DNA from: an uncultured Arenicella sp.
GTDB lineage: Bacteria; Pseudomonadota; Gammaproteobacteria; Arenicellales; Arenicellaceae
Direction: 5' to 3'
NCBI GenBank assembly: GCA_938048185.1
Contig: CALIVT010000034.1
Span: 1-64,000, forward strand
Length of the DNA: 64,000 nucleotides
Positions within the stretch are counted from its first letter, which is position 1; each line of letters starts with the position of its first letter. Of this stretch, positions 37,988-47,979 are shown in pieces. Both the position numbers and the translations under genes were made by a program. The notes under the pieces were generated by a model that had not been told where the DNA came from, ran no database searches, and saw nothing but the letters and a program-made list of their open reading frames with translations.

Positions 37988-40255
37988 ATGAAAAGAATGT
38001 TATTTAACGCGACACACTCAGAAGAGTTGCGCGTAGCGATTGTAGACGGCCAGAAACTGGTTGATTTAGACATTGAATCAGCCAGTACCGCTCTTAAAAA
38101 AGGCAACATTTATAAAGGTAAGATTACCCGTATTGAACCCAGCTTAGAAGCTGCTTTTGTTGAGTATGGCGGTAATCGTCAAGGCTTCTTACCGATGAAA
38201 GAAGTCTCGCGTAACTACTTTCAAAATCACAAAGCTGACACACCGATGTCAAAAGTAAAAATCGCTGAAGTATTGAAAAGCGGTCAAGAGCTCTTAGTTC
38301 AAGTAGAAAAAGACGAGCGCGGTAATAAAGGCGCCGCTCTTACTACGTTCATCAGTTTGGCGGGCCGTTACCTAGTGTTGATGCCAAACAACCCGAAAGG
38401 CGGTGGAATTTCACGCCGAATCGAAGGCCAAGAACGCCAAGAGTTACGTGACGCAATGTCTCAGCTAGACATTCCTCGCGAGCACGCACTCATTGCACGC
38501 ACTGCCGGTATTGGTAAAAGCGCCGAAGAGCTACAGTGGGATTTAGACTACTTGCAACGACTATCAGACGCGATTGAATCAGCGTCTGACTCCCAGCCCG
38601 CCCCGTTTTTGGTGTATCAAGAAACCAATCTTGTGGTGCGCTCAATTCGTGATTACTTCCGCAGCGACATCACTGAAATCATCATTGACGATAAAGAAAT
38701 TTTTGATCGTGCAACACGTTTCATGAACCAAGTAATGCCGCACAACGTTATCAAGCTGAAAATGTACGAAGATACAGTTCCGCTATTCTCGCGCTACCAG
38801 GTTGAGCATCAAATCGAATCAGCCTATGCGCGAGAAGTTCGCCTGCAATCTGGTGGCGCCTTGGTTATTGATCCGACCGAAGCGTTGACCTCAATTGACG
38901 TCAACTCGGCACGTGCAACTAAAGGCAGTGACATCGAAGAAACTGCGCTGCAAACCAATATGGAAGCCGCGGAAGAGATCGCGCGCCAACTTAGAATTCG
39001 TGACTTGGGCGGCCTGGTCGTCATCGATTTTATCGACATGCTCGCCAACAAAAACCAACGTGCAGTGGAGCAGTGCCTGCAGCGCGCGTTAAAAGCGGAT
39101 CGAGCACGTGTGCAAGTCGGCCGTATTTCGCGCTTCGGTTTGTTAGAAATGTCACGCCAACGTCTACGTTCTTCGATCAGCGATTCGAATTATCACGTTT
39201 GCCCTCGATGCGAAGGCAATGGTCATATACGCAGCGTTGGCTCTTCAGCGTTAAGCGTCTTGCGCATTATCGAAGAAGAAGCATTGAAAGAAAACACTGA
39301 GGCCATCAACGCACATTTGCCAATCAAAACAGCAACGTATTTGTTGAATGAGAAGCGTCATGAAGTGAGCCTATTAGAAAATCGTCTCGGTACCAATATC
39401 ACCATCGTTCCGACTATCGAATTAGAGACGCCACACTTTAAGATTCAGCGCTTGCGCAGCGAAGACTTGGACGATATGCCAAACCTTCCGAGCTATAAAA
39501 CTGAGATACAAGAGCCGAAGGAAGATCCTCGCAAAGCAAAGTATCAAAAAAAGAACCAGACAAGCAATGTGGTTATCGCGCCAAATACCGCGCCTGCCGT
39601 TGGCATAGAATCGATACAAATGGGCGACAAACCCATGCCAACTCCGGCTCCCGCGCCGGCTCCAGTAGCAGAACCGATAAAGCCGGGTATTTTCGTTAGA
39701 CTATGGCGCGCGCTGTTCGCAACAGGCGACGTGGAGCCCGAGAAAAAACAGTCGAATAAAAACGCCAAAGATGGCGATAATAAAAACGGACGTCCGAACA
39801 ATCAACGTGGTGGTAACCGCGGTACTAACAATCGTGGTGGTCGTAACAATAAAAACACCAATCAACGCGGTGGTAACCGCGGAGGCAAAGGCAATACTCA
39901 AGGCAACAAAAACGTCAAGTCTAATGATAAGCCGAATGACAAGCGCAAAAACGACGCGAGTACCGGTAACGAAAATAGAGCAAATGACGCGAAGGGGGAG
40001 AAAGCAACTAACGAGGGCGGTAACCGCAATCGAAACCGCAATCGAAACCGTAACCGCAATCGAAACCGTGGGCCGCGTAACAATAAGCCTGAAAACAATA
40101 CCGAGAACAACAAAGGCAACACCAAGCAAGGTGGCGATAACCAATCTAAAAGCGACAGTAGCGCGCCGAATGGCAATAGAGCTGCGGATGCTCCCAAACC
40201 GCAGCCAGCCGCCAAGAGTCAACCGAGCGAAAAAGCGCCATCCACCGCTGAATAA
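37988..40255 (+). CDS. rne: Ribonuclease E
   Basis: Endonuclease for mRNA decay and rRNA/tRNA processing, core of the degradosome. 755 residues. The S1 domain (about 35-125) is followed by the 5'-sensor and DNase I-like catalytic region, with metal Asp residues in the [12 protein letters not shown] and VVIDFIDM segments, equivalent to E. coli D303 and D346. The zinc link CPRC uses Cys405 and Cys408. The C-terminus (about 510-755) is disordered: a Pro/Ala stretch, then Asn/Arg/Gly-rich repeats (NQRGGNRG and Asn-Arg dipeptides) ending in Lys/Pro/Ser. It is shorter than the E. coli enzyme. An AGGTG site precedes the ATG. Confidence 0.96.
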   Translation: MKRMLFNATHSEELRVAIVDGQKLVDLDIESASTALKKGNIYKGKITRIEPSLEAAFVEYGGNRQGFLPMKEVSRNYFQNHKADTPMSKVKIAEVLKSGQELLVQVEKDERGNKGAALTTFISLAGRYLVLMPNNPKGGGISRRIEGQERQELRDAMSQLDIPREHALIARTAGIGKSAEELQWDLDYLQRLSDAIESASDSQPAPFLVYQETNLVVRSIRDYFRSDITEIIIDDKEIFDRATRFMNQVMPHNVIKLKMYEDTVPLFSRYQVEHQIESAYAREVRLQSGGALVIDPTEALTSIDVNSARATKGSDIEETALQTNMEAAEEIARQLRIRDLGGLVVIDFIDMLANKNQRAVEQCLQRALKADRARVQVGRISRFGLLEMSRQRLRSSISDSNYHVCPRCEGNGHIRSVGSSALSVLRIIEEEALKENTEAINAHLPIKTATYLLNEKRHEVSLLENRLGTNITIVPTIELETPHFKIQRLRSEDLDDMPNLPSYKTEIQEPKEDPRKAKYQKKNQTSNVVIAPNTAPAVGIESIQMGDKPMPTPAPAPAPVAEPIKPGIFVRLWRALFATGDVEPEKKQSNKNAKDGDNKNGRPNNQRGGNRGTNNRGGRNNKNTNQRGGNRGGKGNTQGNKNVKSNDKPNDKRKNDASTGNENRANDAKGEKATNEGGNRNRNRNRNRNRNRNRGPRNNKPENNTENNKGNTKQGGDNQSKSDSSAPNGNRAADAPKPQPAAKSQPSEKAPSTAE

Positions 40256-40280
40256 GTCGCTACTTGCCTTGGCTGCTTGA

Positions 40281-40313
40281 TTAGCGCTTGGGCTAGCAGG
40301 TTAGCGCTTGGGC
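40281..40313 (+). repeat. 13-bp direct repeat after rne
   Basis: ttagcgcttgggc occurs at 40281-40293 and 40301-40313 with a 20-base period, just downstream of the rne stop. Confidence 0.85.
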
Positions 40314-40361
40314 CATATACTTACGTAAGTTGCTGTTTCTTTTGTAAGAAACTATAGTAAA

Positions 40362-40401
40362 GATCTCGGCGATCAAGATTCAAACCTTGATTGTCGAGAT
40401 C
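40362..40401 (+). promoter_or_regulatory. Strong hairpin in the asnB leader
   Basis: Arms of 16 bases (gatctcggcgatcaag and cttgattgtcgagatc) pair fully in plus-strand RNA if two G-U pairs are allowed, around an eight-base loop. In the minus-strand RNA the same positions would be A-C mismatches. It ends 33 bases before the asnB ATG and has no T run, which favours a leader structure over a terminator. Confidence 0.6.
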
Positions 40402-40434
40402 GATTAATAAGAACATAAAAAGTGACTAACAACT

Positions 40435-42228
40435 ATGTGTGGCATAGCAGGAATACTCTACTCGCAAGCGATTAGCGACCCGGCTGAAGAAAAAAAGACG
40501 GCCTTAAGTTTATCGGCCATGCAGTCAGCGATTGCACATCGAGGGCCCGATGGACGCGGGACCTATATCTCGCCTTCTAAACATGCCGCGATTACTCATA
40601 CTCGTCTCGCCGTTATTGACCTATCGGACAGTGGACAGCAACCAATGAGCTCGACGGATGGGCGCTACACCATTAGTTACAATGGCGAGATCTATAACTA
40701 CAAAAAATTACGAACACAACTCGAGCAGAGTGGTGAGGAGTTTAGTGGTAACTCTGACACCGAAGTGATACTAAAACTCTACGCAACCAAGGGTGAGAAC
40801 TGCGTTCATTCCTTGCGTGGCATGTTTGCGTTCTTAATCTGGGATGAACAAACTAAACGTGGTTTTGCTGCACGCGATGCGTTGGGCATAAAACCGTTTT
40901 ACTATCGCAATAAGGGTGGCGTGTTCGCCTTCGCGTCTGAACTGCGAGCCGTACTGGCCTCGGGTTTGAGCTCACAAAGAATATCGTCGCGTGGCGTTCT
41001 AAGCTACTTGCAACGCGGTAGCGTAACCGAGCCCGACACCGCGATACGAGACATAAAGGCGTTGCCTGCAGGCTCTTATCTATATTGGAACGGCGGTAAA
41101 TCGAAGGTCGTCCGATACTGGAAACCGCGCTTCGAAACAGTAATGTATCAGCCACCCAAGGCAATAGAAATGACCAGAACCGCACTCGAGCACAGCGTGC
41201 GCGCGCACCTGGTAAGTGATGTCCCGGTGGGTATCTTCCTGAGTGGCGGCATTGATTCGTCGGTTCTCGTCGCACTTGCTACCAAATTGAGCCGCAAACA
41301 AATCAACACCTATTCAATCGCTTTCGAGGACCCGGCGTGGAACGAAGGCGATATTGCCAGTCGCGTCGCGCAACACTTTGGCACCAATCACACTGAATTC
41401 TTGATGACCCCGGAGAAAGCTCGCCCCCTTTATAGCAAGTTTCTCGAAGCGATAGATCAACCCACGATCGACGGTTTCAATACATTCTGTATTGCCAAAC
41501 TCGCCAGCGAAAAGGGGGAGAAAGTAGTTTTATCCGGCCTCGGGGCAGACGAATTATTTGCAGGGTATAAGTCGTTTAGCGTATTGCCCGACATGCTTGA
41601 TAAAAGCGCTAAACTCGCAAAAATCGGCTTTATCGTGCGACCAATACTAAATAAAATCGACACCTATTTGTCTGGCAAACAACGCCGCATTGCGGATGCA
41701 ACTCGACAGCCTGACTCTCTGGTTGCCGCGCACCAAAGTTTGCGCGGGATTTTTTCGAACTCTGAGGCCGACCACTTAACTAAGGTAGTCTGCAGTAAAA
41801 CCGCGAAACGTGCACTTATCAATGAACCTAGCCACGCCACATTGGCCGACAGCATCAGTGACCTCGAGCTTAGCGTTTACATGCGCAACCAACTTCTGCG
41901 CGACAGCGATGTCGCGAGTATGGCCTGGGGCTTAGAGCTGAGAGTTCCCTTTGTAGACCGCGTCTTTGTCGAACAAATCAGCGCAATACCGTCAAGCCTG
42001 CGCCTGGCTGAAAACAAACAACTCCTCAAGGCGTGCATGCCTGAACTACCCGATTGGGTAGTCAATCGTCCCAAACAAGGCTTTCGCTTTCCATTTGATC
42101 AGTGGTTTGCCAACGAATGGCACGATATGCCTTTACCCGAAACCCCAAAATGGATTTCACTTAAACCATGGTACCGACGTTGGAGTTTGACCGTGCTACA
42201 GGATTGGAAAGCACGCTATGTCAAATAA
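40435..42228 (+). CDS. asnB: Asparagine synthase (glutamine-hydrolysing)
   Basis: 597 residues. Cys2 (MCGIAGIL) is the N-terminal nucleophile of the class II glutaminase domain (1 to about 195), with RLAVIDLSDSGQQPM and YNGEIYNY. The synthase domain has the PP-loop FLSGGIDSSVLVAL and VLSGLGADELFAGY. Proteins of this size commonly serve either free asparagine synthesis or amidation steps in polysaccharide clusters. The following glycosyltransferase overlaps it by 11 bases, which favours a cell-surface glycan role, but both remain possible. Confidence 0.88.
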   Translation: MCGIAGILYSQAISDPAEEKKTALSLSAMQSAIAHRGPDGRGTYISPSKHAAITHTRLAVIDLSDSGQQPMSSTDGRYTISYNGEIYNYKKLRTQLEQSGEEFSGNSDTEVILKLYATKGENCVHSLRGMFAFLIWDEQTKRGFAARDALGIKPFYYRNKGGVFAFASELRAVLASGLSSQRISSRGVLSYLQRGSVTEPDTAIRDIKALPAGSYLYWNGGKSKVVRYWKPRFETVMYQPPKAIEMTRTALEHSVRAHLVSDVPVGIFLSGGIDSSVLVALATKLSRKQINTYSIAFEDPAWNEGDIASRVAQHFGTNHTEFLMTPEKARPLYSKFLEAIDQPTIDGFNTFCIAKLASEKGEKVVLSGLGADELFAGYKSFSVLPDMLDKSAKLAKIGFIVRPILNKIDTYLSGKQRRIADATRQPDSLVAAHQSLRGIFSNSEADHLTKVVCSKTAKRALINEPSHATLADSISDLELSVYMRNQLLRDSDVASMAWGLELRVPFVDRVFVEQISAIPSSLRLAENKQLLKACMPELPDWVVNRPKQGFRFPFDQWFANEWHDMPLPETPKWISLKPWYRRWSLTVLQDWKARYVK

Positions 42229-43402
42229 GGCCCATCGCCTTAAAGTATTGCACGTCATTCCATCGATTGCGCCCTGTCGCGGAGGGCCAAGCAAAGCCGT
42301 GATCGAGATGGTTTCCGCGCTGCGAAATATCAATATTGATGCAGAAATAGCGACCACTAATGACAACGGGTTGACTACCTTAGACGTTAACCTCGGCGCA
42401 TTAATCAATTACAGCAATGTCCCCGTCCGTTTTTTTCAGCGCTACTCTCCACACGTTAGCGCACTTCGAGAATTTGGCTATTCGGCGTCGTTCAAAACGT
42501 GGTTAAGAGCACATATTCACGATTACGATTTAATTCACATACACGCGATTTTTTCGTATTGCTCTAGCATAGCTATGTTAATCGCGAGAAAGAACAAAGT
42601 GCCCTATGTAGTGCGCCCGATAGGCCAGTTAGAAGATTGGTCATTGGCGCAATCAGCACTAAAAAAGAACGCATACCTCGTGTTGCTTGAACGAGCGAAT
42701 ATTGAACGCGCCAGCGCGGTGCACTTCACCGCCCAATCAGAACGAGATCAGGCGCTCAGACGCTTCTCGGTTATAAACCCGGCAGTCATACCGCTCGGCA
42801 TTAACCCCGCAAAACCAATACCGAATGCGAAAGCACTGGCTTTCGAGCACTGGCAAGTCAACCCTAATACACCGTGTCTTGCGTTTTTATCACGCCTACA
42901 CCCGAAAAAAGGTTTAGAGTTTTTGCTGCACGCACTGGCTTACGTGAAAGAAAAACAATGGCAGCTGATAATTGCGGGCAGTGGCGATGAAGACTATATC
43001 GAGACACTAAAAGACCTTTGCTCTGCTCTAGAGATAACCGAACAGGTTCGCTTTGTCGGGTTTATCGATGGCGACGTGAAAAACATCTTATTACAGCGAG
43101 CCGACCTGTTCTGCCTAACCTCTTATTCCGAAAATTTTGGCATTGCTGTGCTGGAAGCCTTGGCCAGCGGAACCGCCGCACTCGTTAGCAGAGACGTAGC
43201 CTTGGCAAGAAAAATTGAGGAGCACGCGCTTGGCTTTATCTGTGATTTAACCGTCGACGATATCAGCGCCAAGTTAGCCTTGGCCCTGGGAGACGTAAAA
43301 CAAACCCGCCACATGGGCAATACGGCTCGCGATTTCGTGGCAGAACACTACCAATGGTCTGGTGTCGCGGGGCGGTTATCTGAACTGTATGCCACGCTAT
43401 AG
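42218..43402 (+). CDS. Glycosyltransferase family 4 protein
   Basis: 394 residues, GT-B fold. The N-terminal acceptor domain starts KVLHVIPSIAPCRGGPSKAVIEM (Gly-rich loop). The C-terminal nucleotide-sugar domain contains LAFLSRLHPKKGLEFLLHAL, VRFVGFIDG and the E-x7-E motif in ENFGIAVLEALASG. The sugar donor cannot be read from sequence. Its ATG lies inside the end of asnB, so the two are translationally linked. No other polysaccharide genes follow. Confidence 0.9.
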   Translation: MSNKAHRLKVLHVIPSIAPCRGGPSKAVIEMVSALRNINIDAEIATTNDNGLTTLDVNLGALINYSNVPVRFFQRYSPHVSALREFGYSASFKTWLRAHIHDYDLIHIHAIFSYCSSIAMLIARKNKVPYVVRPIGQLEDWSLAQSALKKNAYLVLLERANIERASAVHFTAQSERDQALRRFSVINPAVIPLGINPAKPIPNAKALAFEHWQVNPNTPCLAFLSRLHPKKGLEFLLHALAYVKEKQWQLIIAGSGDEDYIETLKDLCSALEITEQVRFVGFIDGDVKNILLQRADLFCLTSYSENFGIAVLEALASGTAALVSRDVALARKIEEHALGFICDLTVDDISAKLALALGDVKQTRHMGNTARDFVAEHYQWSGVAGRLSELYATL

Positions 43403-43533
43403 CAGTCGTGTGATGGGCCGTGCACAATCCAGTCCACGGCCCCAAATAAAACCTAAAATCACTACCTTTCGATAACAGGCCAATCTACTCGACTAGTCAA
43501 GAATATTAAACCCGGCGGCTATGAGGGCAAAGG

Positions 43534-44976
43534 CTATGAGGCAAAGCTTTTAACAAACGTAGGCGAGCTATTAAACACGAACTTGCTAACGCCTAGAGAC
43601 ACCAATACGCAGCAAATCAAGGTCACGAACATTGAGTGAATATAATGAATTGGAGCGTTGAAGAACAAGAAACCGTAAAACGCGACACCAAAAATCACTG
43701 CGATAATCGCGGCTTTTGCACTCACATTATTAAACAATAAGCACACAATGAACGCGGACAAAATTGGCATGCTTAACAGACCATAAAGCTGCTGAATAGT
43801 CTCGATAATGCTGCCAGACTTTTGGTAAAACGGAACTAAAAGCAAAGCAATAATCACAATGCAAATGGTAATAATTACGTTGAGCTTTTTAACGTTCGGT
43901 GGGTTCGACGCGTACGTCTCATGAATGTCGCACACATAGAGCGCGGTTGACGCATTTAGAATACTGTTAACACTGGTCAATACCGCCGCCGCAATCGCCG
44001 CTGCAAATGCGCCCGACAAATAGACTGGCAACACGTCACCCACGATACGTCCGTATGCACCGTCATTCTCAATACGGCCGTAAAGCTTATACGAAACGAT
44101 ACCCGGAATAACGATGATCGCCGGTACAATGAGAAGGCGAATAACCGCAGCCGCGTAAACCCCTTTTTGACCCTCTTCAATACTCGGTGACGCCATCGCG
44201 CGTTGAGTGATGGTCTGGTTAGTACTCCAATAGAATATTTGGATGAACAACATGCCCGTGAGTAACGTGTGCCACGGTATAGCGGATGCGCTATCGCCAA
44301 TTAAAGTAAGGCGCTCAGCGGGGATACCTGAAAAATCAAAATTGATCGCTTTCAACGCCAAGAACACAACCGTCGCGCCAAGCGTCAGTAACAAAACGCC
44401 ACTGTAAGCATCGGATACGGCAACTGCTCGTAAACCACCAAACACAGCGTATGCTGCGCCAGCGCAGGCAAATGCAATTGCTAGCGTCATGATTGAGGTA
44501 TCCAAACCGAACATGGTTTTCATAAACAACGAACCACCGTACAACATCGCAGGAATAAAAATGCCGACGTTACCCAATAAGAACAACACACTGATTACCG
44601 CTCGAATGTGTTTATCGTTATAGCGCTTCTCGAGTAATTCAGTGGTCGTGGTGCATTCGTATTTGTAATACACCGGCAAAAATACTTTGGCCAGCACAAT
44701 AAGGCCAATCACGGCTGCGAATTCCCACCAAGCGACGAGCAACATTTGATTGCCGTTCATGCCAACTAATTGGTCGGTACTTAGGTTGGTCAGCGTAATT
44801 GAACCGGCCACGAAAATCCATGACAGACTTCCGCCAGCAAGGAACACCTCCTTATTTTCTCCAGCAAGAGAGTGGTCGGTATTACGTATCGCTGCGCGGC
44901 ATTTTAAGTAGGTTAAAAACGCAATTAACCCGGTTATAAACACGAAAATGCCGAGTTGCAGAGTCGATGATGACAT
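43534..44976 (-). CDS. Sodium:solute symporter (SSS family)
   Basis: 480 residues with about 13 membrane helices. The SSS signature region is AVFGGLRAVAVSDAYSGVLLL, and GSITLTNLSTDQLVGMNGN near residue 60 resembles SGLT-type sugar symporters. Predicted Na+-coupled uptake of a sugar or related small solute in the inner membrane; substrate unknown. Monocistronic. An AGGAG-like site (tcctccta complement) precedes the ATG. Confidence 0.88.
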   Translation of the reverse strand: MSSSTLQLGIFVFITGLIAFLTYLKCRAAIRNTDHSLAGENKEVFLAGGSLSWIFVAGSITLTNLSTDQLVGMNGNQMLLVAWWEFAAVIGLIVLAKVFLPVYYKYECTTTTELLEKRYNDKHIRAVISVLFLLGNVGIFIPAMLYGGSLFMKTMFGLDTSIMTLAIAFACAGAAYAVFGGLRAVAVSDAYSGVLLLTLGATVVFLALKAINFDFSGIPAERLTLIGDSASAIPWHTLLTGMLFIQIFYWSTNQTITQRAMASPSIEEGQKGVYAAAVIRLLIVPAIIVIPGIVSYKLYGRIENDGAYGRIVGDVLPVYLSGAFAAAIAAAVLTSVNSILNASTALYVCDIHETYASNPPNVKKLNVIITICIVIIALLLVPFYQKSGSIIETIQQLYGLLSMPILSAFIVCLLFNNVSAKAAIIAVIFGVAFYGFLFFNAPIHYIHSMFVTLICCVLVSLGVSKFVFNSSPTFVKSFAS

Positions 44977-45146
44977 AGTGAGCTCTCCTAAATTGGTGAT
45001 TTTGGTGAACGATCAGTGTTGTCGCTCTTAATAATAACGGCGTGCTCTGACCTTAGCAGAGCCGCCGCTTTAATAATCATATAAATAATACCAGCCAAGA
45101 CCGAGACCCTCCAGTCTTATTTATTACGCGTGTAAACGACCTGCCG

Positions 45147-45848
45147 CTAGGCTAATTGTGCGTCTAAGGCGCGTGTGAGGTCAGGACTCATGCCTAACGC
45201 TGCAACCAAGCTGTCTCGATAAACCTTTTCTTGAGGGCTTGAGTCCGTGCCAATGAGTAAGCCAGTTGCGATATAGACCTCGGCCGCCTCAGCAGGGGAA
45301 GACACTTTTTGCGCTAGCTCGCCAGCACTCAGCGGCGAGTCAATGATGTTCTCAAGCACCATCGCCATCTCACCGGGCAGATGCAGCTCTAAGATTTGAT
45401 GTTTAATCGCTTGCTGCTCCTCGTCGTCTACCTTGCCGTCGGCATTGGCCGCAGCGACAAGCGCTTCGATCAGCAGTAGGCCTCTATTCTCGGCCTGTGA
45501 ATCAGTCAACTCATGGACTGGGGCTACGTCCTCCCCGCCCAGCACATCACCGCTAACTTTCCAGTTCTGATAGCCCTTGTAAGCCGCCGTTCCAAGTGCA
45601 GCCAAGCCTCCTACTTTAAGTGCGGTGCCGGTCAGCTTTCGGCCACCACTGGTACCGAGTAAGCCGAGCAGTACCGCAGACGCAAGTGCGCCCTTTTTAA
45701 GCCCACTAAGCATGGCATCACGCTCTTCACCTTGTTCAGGTATGTTAAGTTTTTCTTCAGCCACAGCTTGGCCTTTCTCGACATATTGTTTACCAGTATT
45801 TAGTAGCTGCTCAAGCAAAGCACGAGGGTCAAATTCAGAATCGGACAT
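45147..45848 (-). CDS. DUF533 / TerB-like protein (YebE type)
   Basis: 233 residues from the ATG at 45848, which has a GGA site; a further ATG at 45860 lacks one. An N-terminal polar helix is followed by a hydrophobic Ala/Gly-rich stretch (about 50-90, GALASAVLLGLLGTSGGRKL and VGGLAALGTAAYKGY) and a TerB-like helical domain with ALVAAANADGKVDDEEQQAI, an acidic motif. YebE-family proteins are inner-membrane associated and of unknown function. Confidence 0.85.
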   Translation of the reverse strand: MSDSEFDPRALLEQLLNTGKQYVEKGQAVAEEKLNIPEQGEERDAMLSGLKKGALASAVLLGLLGTSGGRKLTGTALKVGGLAALGTAAYKGYQNWKVSGDVLGGEDVAPVHELTDSQAENRGLLLIEALVAAANADGKVDDEEQQAIKHQILELHLPGEMAMVLENIIDSPLSAGELAQKVSSPAEAAEVYIATGLLIGTDSSPQEKVYRDSLVAALGMSPDLTRALDAQLA

Positions 45849-45918
45849 AGGGCGTTCCATTTAAAGTTAAATAATCTCCCTATTTAAACATAGTTAATTA
45901 TTGAATGTTTTGCTAAGC

Positions 45919-47268
45919 CTATTTTTCAAATACCGCAATCGACTCAACGTGGGCCGTATGCGGAAACATATCGATCACCCCAGCATAGGTCATACGATAA
46001 CCATGCTGGTTTACCATAACCCCGGCGTCTCGCGCTAACGTCGCCGGGCCACAAGATACATACACCACTTTTGATGCACCGAACTCAGGTATACGTTTAA
46101 TCATCTCAGCCGCCCCCGAACGCGGTGGGTCGAGTAATATCTTGTCAAATTTCTGCTCTAACCAATCTCCATGCGAGCTTGAATTCATGTCTTCTTTAAA
46201 CAAGTCACCAAAATGAAAGTCGACGTTACCGAGCTTATTAAGCTGTTTATTGTGAATCGCGCGATTAACCAAGGCCTGATCGCCTTCCACCCCAATCACA
46301 TGATTCGATTTACGAGCCAGTGGCAAAGTGAAGTTACCGACGCCACAAAACAAATCTAATACTCGGTCTTCAATTTGAACATCAAGCAGGTCGATGGCTT
46401 TAGCAACTAGTTGCTGATTAATCCCACTGTTCACTTGAATAAAGTCGGTCGGTAAAAATTCGACTCGAATATCAAACTCAGGGAAATCGTAATACAGCGC
46501 ATCCGGCTCGACGGGGTATAACGGGTGCACGCTCTTTAGATTGCCAGGTTGCAGAAATACTTGTACATGGTTGCGCTTGGCGAAGTCAGTTAATAAGTCT
46601 AAGTCGTTTTGCACAAAGGCTTCTAAGTGTCTGATAATCATAACAATTGCGTTATCCGCAACCGATATTTCGACTTGAGGAATTTTATCGTTGCACGAGG
46701 TCTGCTCTAAGGTGGTGCGCAAATCAGGGAACAATGCTGATACTTCGGGATATAGGACCTCGCACTTATCAGTCGGCTGAATATAGCTAGTATTGCGCTC
46801 GCGAAAGCCAACGATCATTCCGCCCTTTTTGGGTACGAACTTAGCACCCAGGCGGGCACGGCGGCGATAGCCCCAGTGGTCGCCAGTCATAGGCTCGAGC
46901 AAAGCCTGCGGTTGTACATCGCCAATCTTTTTAAAGTTCTCGAGCAGCGCTTGCTGTTTATATTGAATTTGCACCGTTTCGTCTAAGTGCTGTAACACGC
47001 AACCACCGCAGTCACCAAACACGGCACACTTCGGTTCAATACGGTGCTCTGAAGCTTCAAGCACTTCGATCGTTGTGCCAAATAGATAGCTCTTGCGGTT
47101 CATCACCGGCACGTAGCGCACGTGCTCGCCTGGTAAAGCGAAGTCGACAAAGACAACCTTTCCGTCTTCGCCCCGACCCACCCCACGACCATCATGCGCC
47201 ATTGACTCAATCTTAATTTCTCGTGGAGTTAAATCCAGTTGCTTGCGGTTACGACGACGTCTAGCCAT
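45919..47268 (-). CDS. rlmD: 23S rRNA (uracil-1939-C5)-methyltransferase RlmD
   Basis: 449 residues from the ATG at 47268; a TTG start four codons upstream is possible. An N-terminal TRAM domain (about 8-70) is followed by the [4Fe-4S] cysteines in CAVFGDCGGC plus a later Cys. The SAM-binding domain has VLDLFCGVGNFTLPLA, LDPPRSGA and the catalytic Cys in KVVYVSCGPATLARD. Also called RumA. Divergent from the MAPEG gene. Confidence 0.94.
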   Translation of the reverse strand: MARRRRNRKQLDLTPREIKIESMAHDGRGVGRGEDGKVVFVDFALPGEHVRYVPVMNRKSYLFGTTIEVLEASEHRIEPKCAVFGDCGGCVLQHLDETVQIQYKQQALLENFKKIGDVQPQALLEPMTGDHWGYRRRARLGAKFVPKKGGMIVGFRERNTSYIQPTDKCEVLYPEVSALFPDLRTTLEQTSCNDKIPQVEISVADNAIVMIIRHLEAFVQNDLDLLTDFAKRNHVQVFLQPGNLKSVHPLYPVEPDALYYDFPEFDIRVEFLPTDFIQVNSGINQQLVAKAIDLLDVQIEDRVLDLFCGVGNFTLPLARKSNHVIGVEGDQALVNRAIHNKQLNKLGNVDFHFGDLFKEDMNSSSHGDWLEQKFDKILLDPPRSGAAEMIKRIPEFGASKVVYVSCGPATLARDAGVMVNQHGYRMTYAGVIDMFPHTAHVESIAVFEK

Positions 47269-47374
47269 TTCATGTCTCAAAGGTTGCGGATTAGAGCGGG
47301 CGCCATTTTAGTGCAAGCGCAGGTCGTTGGGTATATGATTTGATCACTTAAACAAATTCAATACCGGAGTCTTT

Positions 47375-47758
47375 ATGAGCTATGTTGCCTTAGTCACCCT
47401 TCTACTACTCGTTCAGTACATGTTTTTCACCCTGCAAGCTGGCCTAGCACGGGGTAAAGACACGGTGGTCGCGCCCGCAACCTCAGGCGATGAAATGTAT
47501 GAACGCAAGTCCAGAGTGCAGATAAATACCTTAGAGCAACTGGCGGTAACGTTACCCGCCATGTGGGTTTGCGCACATTATTTTCGTGCGGACGTCGCCG
47601 CACTTCTTGGTTTGGTGTTTTTTATCAGCCGATTCGCCTACTCGGCTCTGTATATCAAGAACCCTAAATCACGCGCGCCGGGCTTTATCCCGGGTTTTTT
47701 TAGTAATGTGGCGCTGGTTCTTTGTGCTGCGTTTGGCGTTATCTCGCAGATTATTTGA
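47375..47758 (+). CDS. MAPEG family membrane protein
   Basis: 127 residues with about four membrane helices and the family motif ERKSRVQINTLEQLAVTLP (the Asn/Glu pair of the MAPEG core). Human relatives are glutathione-dependent enzymes of eicosanoid metabolism; bacterial members are mostly uncharacterised, possibly with glutathione transferase activity. Confidence 0.9.
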   Translation: MSYVALVTLLLLVQYMFFTLQAGLARGKDTVVAPATSGDEMYERKSRVQINTLEQLAVTLPAMWVCAHYFRADVAALLGLVFFISRFAYSALYIKNPKSRAPGFIPGFFSNVALVLCAAFGVISQII

Positions 47759-47770
47759 CTAAATCAATGT

Positions 47771-47796
47771 GGCCGAGGCTTCATTATGTCTCGGCC
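47771..47796 (+). terminator. Possible weak terminator after the MAPEG gene
   Basis: A seven-base GC-rich stem (ggccgag/ctcggcc) with a 12-base loop 13 bases after the stop. Only two T follow, so it may be a Rho-type or processing hairpin. Confidence 0.4.
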
Positions 47797-47979
47797 TTAG
47801 CGTAAATTTGGTGATCGCCATCAATGGCTACCACGCTGGCGTTTCTAAATCCATTTTAAAGCGCACCAGACCGCGCGCACAGACATGAAGAGCACACGCG
47901 AAGGCCCACCTTCATATTTTTCAGTAGCATCGGTTCATCACGATAAATAGCACGGCTAAGTTTCAATCGTGATTTTGAT

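Noticed and set aside
39701-40222. A long antisense frame opposite the rne tail
   Set aside because: It is a shadow of the repetitive Arg/Asn coding sequence: low-complexity hydrophobic translation and no start signals.
43508-43540. Repeated ggctatgagg near the symporter 3' end, considered as an attachment site
   Set aside because: Only about 10 bases, two copies, and no integrase or mobile gene nearby.
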